Below the pieces are notes generated by a model. That model saw only the letters and a program-made list of their open reading frames with translations, searched no databases and was not told the DNA's origin. The position numbers and the translations under genes were made by a program. A stretch of 33,503 bases of DNA from Paludibacteraceae bacterium (lineage in GTDB: Bacteria > Bacteroidota > Bacteroidia > Bacteroidales > Paludibacteraceae). Positions 7,308-14,775 of the stretch are shown here, one piece after another (position 1 is the stretch's first letter; every line of letters begins with the position of its first letter). The stretch is from positions 1 through 33,503 of the forward strand of contig JAKSNZ010000016.1 of the NCBI GenBank assembly GCA_024405855.1, written 5' to 3'.

Positions 7308-9418
7308 CCACTACAGCACTTGTCATAGGCGTATTACTTCTTACAGTGATTATCACGTTGGTGATACTCATTGTAAAAAGCGATGACATGAAGACATCCA
7401 TGCTTCTACGCTTTGGCATAATTATCTCAATTATGGTGGCAATTGCGGCTCTTGTTGTAGCACAAGTCATAAACATACAGTATTTTGAGTACGACAAACT
7501 TGTTGCCCTACAGAATGTTGGCTTAACTTCCACCCCCGATACCATAAAGGCACGTCGTGGAAACATTCTTGCCGATGACGGAAGTCTTATGGCAAGTTCA
7601 ATGCCAACATACTATCTGTATTTGGACATGAGGGTTGAATCGTTTAGGGTTAAGAACAAAAAGACAGGAAAAACATTTTTTGAAGAGAATGTTGACTCTT
7701 TGGCAATGGCACTATCTGCCAAATTAAAAGACAGAACCGCAGCAGAATACAGTAGAGATTTAAAAAGAGCATACAAACAAAAACTAAGCGAATACAGAAT
7801 CTATCCAAAGGCTGTAAACTATACAGATTACAAAGAGATTTCAAGATTCCCTATTCTGCGTAGAGGTGCCATACAAGGCGGATTCACTACAAAGACAAGA
7901 GTTGTCAGGGCAAACGCATTCGGCATACTTGCAAAAAGAACCATAGGAGATATCTATGGAATAGAGGAAAAAGGTGGTAAGAACGGGCTTGAAATGTACT
8001 ATGACAAAGATTTGCGAGGAACAGACGGTCTTAAGAGAACATCTAAAATGGCAGGTACAAGAACCAATATTATTCTACAACCTGCACAAGACGGAAAGAA
8101 TATAGTATCCACAATAAACATAAAACTGCAAGAGACCACAGAGAGAGAGTTGATGACTGAACTTAAAAGAGACGGAGCGGAATATGGTTGTGCAGTACTT
8201 ATGGAGGTTGCCACAGGTCAAATAAAGGCTATGGCAAATCTTACAAGAAACAGCAAAGGAGAGTATGTTGAAGCCACAAACATTGCTGTTAAGAATGAGT
8301 TGGACCCAGGTTCCACATTCAAGACAGTGTCATTCCTTGTTGCCATTGATGACGGAGTCATAGATTCAACCACACTTGTTGATACAGGTAACGGAATACA
8401 TGAATTCTACGGCAGACAAATGAAAGATTGGACAGTAGGACACAGACCAGGCTTTGGAGTAATCAATGTACCTATGGTAATGTATCAATCATCAAATGTG
8501 GGAGTTTCCTTATTAATTGACAAATACTATAAAGATAACCCACAAAGGTTCATTGACCTTATTCACAATACAAAACTTGACGCTCCGCTTGAACTGGAAA
8601 TTCCGGGACATGCAAAAGTAAGAATCAAAGATTACAGAAGCAAATATTGGTGGAAAACGTCACTGCCCTGGATGTCAATAGGATATGAAGTCATAGTACC
8701 ACCTATATATACACTGATGTTCTATAACGCCATTGCAAACGGTGGCAGAATGATGAAACCTATGTTTGTTACAGAGATAAGGGGACCGCTTGATTCTGTA
8801 AGAAAAATTGAGCCCACAGTTGTCAATGAACATATTTGCGGAGATAAGGCATTAGGACAGATGCAGAAGATACTTGAAGGAGTTGTTTCAAAGGGAACCG
8901 CCAAAGCGGTACAGTCAAAACTGTTCAAAATTGCAGGAAAAACAGGAACATCACAGGTGTTTGAGCACGGCAAAAACAAGAACTCGGAGGGTAAGACCAG
9001 ACATCAGATAACATTCTGCGGATATTTCCCGGCTGACAACCCAATGTATTCCTGCATTGTTTATATCAGGGAGCCACATGGTGCGGCATCGGCAGGAGGC
9101 ATGTGTGGAAAAGTATTCAAAAACATTGCAGAAAGGGCATACATACTTAATGGCGGAGAAGTGCCATCATGGGCAAAGGACAGCGTAGAGAACATAATTT
9201 CAACAGAACAGGCGTTGGAACAGGAGAGAATGATTCACAACATTGATGACAATGTAATACCTGATTTAACGGAACTGACAGCAGGAGAGGCATTGTATCT
9301 GCTTGAAAACATGGGAATAGCAGTTGAACTTAGAGGAGTGGGCAGAGTGGCTTCACAATCAGTGGAACCTGGCACAGACTCAAATAATGTAAAAAGAATA
9401 ACACTGACACTTGAATAA
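7304..9418 (+). CDS. ftsI: Septal peptidoglycan transpeptidase FtsI (class B PBP) with C-terminal PASTA domain
   Basis: 704 aa. The transpeptidase cross-links septal peptidoglycan in the periplasm as partner of FtsW. Active-site motifs are all present: SxxK as S337-TF-K340, SxN as S396-S-N398, and KTGT at 546-549. The PBP dimer domain occupies roughly 75-260, and one PASTA repeat residues about 650-704 (VIPDLTELTAGEALYLLENMG pattern), as in many Bacteroidota. The N-terminus is odd: two hydrophobic segments are visible (about 5-24 and 35-57) where one is usual. In-frame ATGs at codons 30 and 34 would give a one-segment protein. ATG 7304 was kept because it overlaps the ftsL stop as ATGA. The stop codon overlaps the murE start (TAATG). 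Confidence 0.95.
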   Translation: MTTTALVIGVLLLTVIITLVILIVKSDDMKTSMLLRFGIIISIMVAIAALVVAQVINIQYFEYDKLVALQNVGLTSTPDTIKARRGNILADDGSLMASSMPTYYLYLDMRVESFRVKNKKTGKTFFEENVDSLAMALSAKLKDRTAAEYSRDLKRAYKQKLSEYRIYPKAVNYTDYKEISRFPILRRGAIQGGFTTKTRVVRANAFGILAKRTIGDIYGIEEKGGKNGLEMYYDKDLRGTDGLKRTSKMAGTRTNIILQPAQDGKNIVSTINIKLQETTERELMTELKRDGAEYGCAVLMEVATGQIKAMANLTRNSKGEYVEATNIAVKNELDPGSTFKTVSFLVAIDDGVIDSTTLVDTGNGIHEFYGRQMKDWTVGHRPGFGVINVPMVMYQSSNVGVSLLIDKYYKDNPQRFIDLIHNTKLDAPLELEIPGHAKVRIKDYRSKYWWKTSLPWMSIGYEVIVPPIYTLMFYNAIANGGRMMKPMFVTEIRGPLDSVRKIEPTVVNEHICGDKALGQMQKILEGVVSKGTAKAVQSKLFKIAGKTGTSQVFEHGKNKNSEGKTRHQITFCGYFPADNPMYSCIVYIREPHGAASAGGMCGKVFKNIAERAYILNGGEVPSWAKDSVENIISTEQALEQERMIHNIDDNVIPDLTELTAGEALYLLENMGIAVELRGVGRVASQSVEPGTDSNNVKRITLTLE

Positions 9419-10866
9419 TGAGACTTTCAGAATTAATAGAAGACATTGAAGTGCTTAAAATTATAGGAAGCACCGATATTGACATAAAAGAGGTATGCTT
9501 TGATTCAAGAAAAGCAGTACCCGGTGCATTGTTCATTGCAGTAAAAGGAACCAATGTTGACGGCAATGAGTATATCGGCAAATCCATTGAGAACGGGGCG
9601 GTTGCAATAATTTGCAACACACTGCCGCAGGAACTTGACAAAAATGTCACCTATATTACCGTAAAAGACAGTTCCATAGCACTTGGCGAGGTGGCATCGG
9701 CGTACTACGGGAGACCGTCTGACAAAATGATACTTGTAGGCGTTACCGGCACAAACGGAAAGACAACAATAGCAACATTGTTATACAAATTATTCAAAAA
9801 ACGCGGTTACAAGACAGGATTGTTGTCAACCGTCTGCAATATGGTTGATGATGAGGAGTTTCCAAGCACACACACCACACCTGACCCCATTGAACTGAAT
9901 TGTCTTATGGCAAAAATGGCGGAAAGAGGATGTTCAAGAGTGTTTATGGAAGTCAGCAGTCATGCCATTGACCAAAACCGCATTGCCGGGCTAAGATTTG
10001 ACGGAGGCATTTTTACAAACCTTACAAGAGACCATCTTGACTATCACAAGACAATGGACGGCTACCTTAAAGCCAAAAAGAAGTTCTTTGACAATCTGCC
10101 TTCCACCGCCTTTGCTCTCACAAATTTGGACGACAAAAACGGTAAGGTTATGTTGCAGAACACTAAGGCTAACAAATACACCTACAGCACCACCACCCTT
10201 GCTGATTTCAAATGCAACATTATTGAGTTGGGATTTGAGGGAATGCAACTGAAAATAAACAACATTGAGGCTTTCTTGAACTTTACAGGCAGATTTAACG
10301 CAGCCAATCTGACAGCGGTGTTTGGCGCGGCATACTTGTTACAGGTTAAGCCTCAGGATATTCTGATTACACTTAGTGCTCTTGCACCAGTAACAGGCAG
10401 ATTCCAAAAAGTGAGCAGTGCTGACGGTAAAAATGCCATAATTGATTATGCCCATACCCCTGATGCCCTTGAAAATGTAATAAACACAATCAATGAGATA
10501 AGACTTGGAAACAAACGATACGGGAACCTGATAACTGTTGTAGGTTGCGGAGGAAACAGAGACAAAGGCAAGCGTCCGCAAATGGCTGGTATCGCCGTAA
10601 AGGGCAGTGACACAGTCATACTTACATCAGACAATCCAAGAAATGAGAATCCTGCTGATATTCTTAATGATATGATAGCAGGTGTAGATAAAAAGGAGAT
10701 GGACAAAGTGCTTGTAATTGAAAACAGGGCACAAGCAATAAAGACAGCACGCAAAATGGCTGCAACCAATGACATTATTCTTATTGCCGGAAAAGGGCAT
10801 GAAACATATCAAGAGATTAACGGTGTAAAGCACCACTTTAATGATGCGGAAGAGTTTATAAAATGA
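9418..10866 (+). CDS. murE: UDP-MurNAc-L-Ala-D-Glu:meso-diaminopimelate ligase MurE
   Basis: 482 aa. This cytoplasmic ATP-dependent ligase adds the third amino acid of the stem peptide. The ATP-binding P-loop GTNGKTT is at 111-117, the carbamylated-lysine region around K220 (YLKAKKKFF), and the C-terminal domain has VVGCGGNRDKGKRP. DNPR at 405-408 is the known signature for meso-diaminopimelate rather than L-lysine, so the wall is predicted to be meso-DAP type. It shares one base with the ftsI stop and ends 12 nt before mraY. murF, which often follows murE in other phyla, is absent here. Confidence 0.96.
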   Translation: MRLSELIEDIEVLKIIGSTDIDIKEVCFDSRKAVPGALFIAVKGTNVDGNEYIGKSIENGAVAIICNTLPQELDKNVTYITVKDSSIALGEVASAYYGRPSDKMILVGVTGTNGKTTIATLLYKLFKKRGYKTGLLSTVCNMVDDEEFPSTHTTPDPIELNCLMAKMAERGCSRVFMEVSSHAIDQNRIAGLRFDGGIFTNLTRDHLDYHKTMDGYLKAKKKFFDNLPSTAFALTNLDDKNGKVMLQNTKANKYTYSTTTLADFKCNIIELGFEGMQLKINNIEAFLNFTGRFNAANLTAVFGAAYLLQVKPQDILITLSALAPVTGRFQKVSSADGKNAIIDYAHTPDALENVINTINEIRLGNKRYGNLITVVGCGGNRDKGKRPQMAGIAVKGSDTVILTSDNPRNENPADILNDMIAGVDKKEMDKVLVIENRAQAIKTARKMAATNDIILIAGKGHETYQEINGVKHHFNDAEEFIK

Positions 10867-10878
10867 GAAATATACATT

Positions 10879-12126
10879 ATGTTTTACTATCTATTCAGAG
10901 ACCTATTAAATGAGTTACCAGGTGCAGGATTGTTTACATACGTATCATTCCGTGCCCCTTTGACATTCATTACATCAATCATCATATCAATGGTGATAGG
11001 CAAGCACATTATTAAATATCTGCAAAAAAAGCAGATTGGTGAGAGCATTAGAGACCTTGGATTGGAAGGTCAAATGAGCAAAAAGGGAACTCCTACAATG
11101 GGTGGCATAATAATTATTTTTGCCATTCTCATACCTTGTCTGCTATTTGGAAGATTAAGGAACATATACCTGCTTCTAATGCTTATAACAACTGCATGGC
11201 TTGGAGCGTTAGGTTTTACTGATGACTATATAAAAGTTTTCAAAAAAAACAAGGAGGGAATGTCAGGCAAGGCAAAAATTGTTGGACAAATAGGGCTTGG
11301 TCTGATAGTGGGATTCACACTATTCTTAAGTCCTGAAGCAGTTATTATTGAAAAGCCAGAGACCTTGACCGCAGAGCAGGTCTCTTCCATAAAGAATCAG
11401 CAGACATCAAAATTGTGGAACGTCAATGATGAAGGCATGTCAAAATCAACAAAGACCACCATTCCGTTTGTAAAAGGGAACAACCTTGATTATGCAGACA
11501 TAGTTGCATTCTGCGGAGAACACCAACAACAAGCCGCTTGGATTCTGTTTGTAATTGTTACGGTATTCATTATTACAGCAACATCTAACGGGGCAAACCT
11601 TACTGACGGACTTGACGGACTTGCGGCAGGTTCATCGGCAATAATAGGAATGGCTCTTGCCATATTGGCATACGTCTCCAGCAACATTGCATTTGCCCAA
11701 TACCTTAACATAATGTTTGTACCTGGCAGTGATGAGTTGGTTGTATTTGCAGCGGCATTTATGGGTGCAATGGTTGGTTTTCTGTGGTACAATTCATTCC
11801 CCGCACAAGTGTTTATGGGCGATACAGGAAGTCTTACCATTGGAGGCATTATTGCAGTCTTCAGCATTATAATACACAAAGAGTTGTTATTACCTATTCT
11901 TTGTGGAATATTCCTTGTTGAGGATTTATCTGTTATGTTGCAGGTGTCATATTTCAAATACACAAAGAAAAAGTATGGTGAAGGCAGACGTATATTGCTA
12001 ATGTCTCCCCTACACCACCATTATCAGAAAAAAGGTATTCCTGAACCAAAAATTGTAACAAGATTCTGGATTGTAGGAATTTTTCTTGCGGTATTAACAG
12101 TGATAATTACATTAAAGATTAGATAA
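10879..12126 (+). CDS. mraY: Phospho-MurNAc-pentapeptide transferase MraY
   Basis: 415 aa integral membrane enzyme that links phospho-MurNAc-pentapeptide to undecaprenyl phosphate, making lipid I. Catalytic and signature residues are visible: D115-D116 in FTDDYIK, D243/D246 in [12 protein letters not shown]315 in FMGDTGS, and the histidine cluster H379-H381 in [11 protein letters not shown]. It is longer than the ~360 aa of most MraY proteins because of a polar insertion at about 152-215 between two membrane helices; a similar enlargement is common in Bacteroidota MraY. Its start follows murE by 12 nt; an 86-nt spacer separates it from murD. Confidence 0.97.
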   Translation: MFYYLFRDLLNELPGAGLFTYVSFRAPLTFITSIIISMVIGKHIIKYLQKKQIGESIRDLGLEGQMSKKGTPTMGGIIIIFAILIPCLLFGRLRNIYLLLMLITTAWLGALGFTDDYIKVFKKNKEGMSGKAKIVGQIGLGLIVGFTLFLSPEAVIIEKPETLTAEQVSSIKNQQTSKLWNVNDEGMSKSTKTTIPFVKGNNLDYADIVAFCGEHQQQAAWILFVIVTVFIITATSNGANLTDGLDGLAAGSSAIIGMALAILAYVSSNIAFAQYLNIMFVPGSDELVVFAAAFMGAMVGFLWYNSFPAQVFMGDTGSLTIGGIIAVFSIIIHKELLLPILCGIFLVEDLSVMLQVSYFKYTKKKYGEGRRILLMSPLHHHYQKKGIPEPKIVTRFWIVGIFLAVLTVIITLKIR

Positions 12127-12153
12127 AAGGAACTATTTCTATGAACTCAATTA

Positions 12154-12189
12154 GTGGACAGTGGACAATTATCACTATCAACTGTCAAC
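12154..12189. repeat. Imperfect inverted repeat in the mraY-murD spacer
   Basis: GTGGACAGTGG (12154-12164) and CAACTGTCAAC (12179-12189) can pair at 9 of 11 positions around a 14-nt A/T-rich loop. The motif family (GGACA/TGTCAA with ATTATCA) resembles the small palindromic intergenic repeats seen scattered in many Bacteroidota genomes. No T-run follows, so it is not a terminator. It sits in the only sizeable gap of the dcw cluster. Confidence 0.5.
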
Positions 12190-12212
12190 TATAATAAAAC
12201 TATAATAAACAA

Positions 12213-13544
12213 ATGAATAAAATTGTAGTCTTAGGCGGTGGCGAGAGCGGTGCAGGAGCAGCCGTACTTGCAAAAGTAAAAGGATTTGAAGTATTCCTTT
12301 CCGATTCAGGCAAAATCAAGCAAAAATACAAAGATTTGCTTGACAAATATGCAATTGAATGGGAGGAGTGCGGACACTCTGAAGAGAGAATACTTAAAGC
12401 CGATGAAATAATAAAAAGTCCTGGTATTCCATCCTCTGCCCCACTTATCCAAAAGTTACAAGCCCTTGGCAAACCTATAATTTCAGAGATAGAGTTTGCC
12501 GGAAGGTATAACAAAGCAAAAACAGTGTGCATAACAGGTAGTAACGGCAAGACAACAACCACCATGCTTACTTATCACATGCTTAAAAAGGCAGGACTTA
12601 ATGTTGGTCTTGCAGGTAATGTAGGCAAAAGTTTTGCTCTTCAGGTTGCAGAAAACAACTTTGACTATTATGTAATTGAGTTAAGTAGTTTCCAACTTGA
12701 CAATATGTATGATTTCAAGGCTGACATAGCAGTGCTGCTAAACATTACACCTGACCACCTTGACCGCTATGAATATAAGTTCCAAAACTATGTAAATGCA
12801 AAATTCCGCATAACACAAAACCAAACAAAAGATGATGTGTTCATCTATTGGAATGATGATGAGGTTATACGTCAGAATTTAAGTTCAATAGTCAGCGAAG
12901 CAAAACGCAAACCATTTTCACTAAAAAAAGGGAATGGAGCCAAAGCGTATATTGAAGACGGCAAGTTTACACTTGAGGATGAAAACAGTTTCCTACGCAT
13001 TGATGTGGATGACCTGTCATTAAAGGGTACACATAACATCTACAATTCAATGGCAGCGGCATTGTCAGCAAGTGCATTGTACATAAAAAAGGACACTATC
13101 AGAGAAGCCCTCATGGACTTCAAAGGTGTTGAGCATAGGCTTGAACCTGTTGCAAAAGTCAAAGGGGTCCTATATGTAAATGACTCCAAAGCCACAAATG
13201 TAAATTCATGCTGGTACGCACTTGAAAGTATGCGTACCCCTGTGGTTTTGATACTTGGTGGCAAAGACAAGGGTAATGACTACAATGAGATACTGCCACT
13301 TGTTAAGGAGAAAGTACGTTCACTTGTATTTATGGGCAAGGACAATAAAAAACTGATTGATTTCTTTTCCGGTGTAAAACCGTATGTAAGCGTTGACTCA
13401 ATGGATGCCGCAATACAGGAATGTTATAAGGCGGCTAAAGACGGGGATACAGTTTTACTGTCACCATGTTGTGCAAGTTTTGACTTGTTTAACAATTATG
13501 AGCACAGAGGCGAAATGTTCAAAGAAGCGGTAAGAAATTTGTAG
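12213..13544 (+). CDS. murD: UDP-MurNAc-L-alanine:D-glutamate ligase MurD
   Basis: 443 aa, normal length. This cytoplasmic ligase adds D-glutamate to UDP-MurNAc-L-alanine. The N-terminal Rossmann motif VLGGGESGAGAA is at 6-17, the ATP-binding GSNGKTTT at 109-116, and the central-domain motif NITPDHLDRY and C-terminal DSKATN and LLSPCCASFD motifs follow. It is preceded by an 86-nt spacer without a recognisable TAnnTTTG promoter, so read-through from mraY is the likely source of its mRNA. ftsW starts 12 nt downstream. Confidence 0.96.
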   Translation: MNKIVVLGGGESGAGAAVLAKVKGFEVFLSDSGKIKQKYKDLLDKYAIEWEECGHSEERILKADEIIKSPGIPSSAPLIQKLQALGKPIISEIEFAGRYNKAKTVCITGSNGKTTTTMLTYHMLKKAGLNVGLAGNVGKSFALQVAENNFDYYVIELSSFQLDNMYDFKADIAVLLNITPDHLDRYEYKFQNYVNAKFRITQNQTKDDVFIYWNDDEVIRQNLSSIVSEAKRKPFSLKKGNGAKAYIEDGKFTLEDENSFLRIDVDDLSLKGTHNIYNSMAAALSASALYIKKDTIREALMDFKGVEHRLEPVAKVKGVLYVNDSKATNVNSCWYALESMRTPVVLILGGKDKGNDYNEILPLVKEKVRSLVFMGKDNKKLIDFFSGVKPYVSVDSMDAAIQECYKAAKDGDTVLLSPCCASFDLFNNYEHRGEMFKEAVRNL

Positions 13545-13556
13545 AATAGCAACAAT

Positions 13557-14774
13557 ATGAGAGAGTTTTTCAAAGGCATATTCAAAGGAAGTCCTGCACT
13601 CTGGGGTGTGATAGCACTCCTTATACTTATATCATGTATATTGATGTTCAGTGCCATAAGCTCTGTTGCATACAAATATGCCAACTACCTGGACCCGTTC
13701 TTCGGACATGTGAAGCATTTGGCTCTTGGTGTAATCATACTGCTTATTATGAGCAGGATTCCTTACAGATACCTTAGGAAACTCTATATAGTATTTCTTC
13801 CTCTAACCATAATATTGCTGATTCTGCTGCCTTTCATTGGGGCAGGTGTTACGCTGAACGGAGGAACAAGAGCATTGAGAATTGCAGGTTTTGACATTCA
13901 GCCACAGGAATTTGCAAAATTGTTTACAATAATGTTTTTGGCTGATATTCTGACAATTTACCAAACAAACTACACCAATGACAACATTACAAATGAAGAG
14001 AGACTGAAAAATGAAAAGAAATACTTTTGGATTACACTTGCCGTAGTTGGCATAACATGTATCCCAATTGCCATACAGAACTTTTCTACTGCAATAATGC
14101 TCTGCATACTTACATTTGCCATGATGATTATAGGACGTATGAGTTGGAAGCGTATGTTGGGACTTACAGGAGTTGCATTTGCAGTAGTTGGTCTTGTGCT
14201 TGTATTGCTACTGAATTTACCACAGGAGTACAATGAAAAACTACCGGGTCACATGTCATCTATCAAAGGTAGAATTGAACGCAGCATGGAGGAACTTACA
14301 ACTCCTGAAGACCAAAAAGTCTATGAAATCAACGATGTTAACCGCCAGCGTATGCACGGCAAAATTGCAATAGCAAACGGAAGGGTGCCGTCAGGACCTG
14401 GCAACAGTATACAAAGAGACTACCTGCCATTGGCATTCTCAGATTTCATTTTTGCCATTCTTATTGAAGAGTCAGGTTGGCTTGGTCTTATTGTCACACT
14501 ATCCGCCTACCTTGCAATATTGTTTATAAGCGGTTCAATTATGAACAAATGTGAATACATATACCCTGCACTACTTGCCGTAGGACTTTGCTTTATGATT
14601 GTAATGCAAGCCTTTATAAGTATGTGTGTGGCAGTTGGTATAGGACCTGTTACAGGTCAGCCGCTTCCACTTATCAGCCGAGGCGGTTCATCAATTGTAT
14701 CCACATGTATTATGCTTGGCATAGTGCTTAACATAAGTGCATCAACTAAAAAGGAAGATATAAAAACAGAATAA
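13557..14774 (+). CDS. ftsW: Septal peptidoglycan glycosyltransferase FtsW (SEDS family)
   Basis: 405 aa with about ten membrane segments. SEDS proteins polymerise lipid II into glycan strands; FtsW acts at the septum with FtsI. Family signatures are NGGTRALRI (101-109) and IQPQEFAK, the catalytic-loop aspartate D296 in FSDFIFAILIEE, and the C-terminal SRGGSS at 374-379. The large extracytoplasmic loop (about 222-290) includes the conserved GxxPxGPGNS motif. Its stop is one base before the murG start. Confidence 0.95.
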   Translation: MREFFKGIFKGSPALWGVIALLILISCILMFSAISSVAYKYANYLDPFFGHVKHLALGVIILLIMSRIPYRYLRKLYIVFLPLTIILLILLPFIGAGVTLNGGTRALRIAGFDIQPQEFAKLFTIMFLADILTIYQTNYTNDNITNEERLKNEKKYFWITLAVVGITCIPIAIQNFSTAIMLCILTFAMMIIGRMSWKRMLGLTGVAFAVVGLVLVLLLNLPQEYNEKLPGHMSSIKGRIERSMEELTTPEDQKVYEINDVNRQRMHGKIAIANGRVPSGPGNSIQRDYLPLAFSDFIFAILIEESGWLGLIVTLSAYLAILFISGSIMNKCEYIYPALLAVGLCFMIVMQAFISMCVAVGIGPVTGQPLPLISRGGSSIVSTCIMLGIVLNISASTKKEDIKTE

Positions 14775-14775
14775 T

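Noticed and set aside
10866..10879. Absence of murF between murE and mraY as gene loss
   Set aside because: Bacteroidota dcw clusters commonly lack murF, ddl and murB at this locus; these genes are expected elsewhere.
11332..11523. Insertion of about 60 residues in MraY as a novelty
   Set aside because: Enlarged MraY with a polar loop at this position is usual in Bacteroidota, and all catalytic residues are intact.
12154..12189. mraY-murD hairpin as a rho-independent terminator
   Set aside because: The stem is imperfect, the loop is 14 nt and no T-run follows; termination there would also cut off the essential downstream genes.
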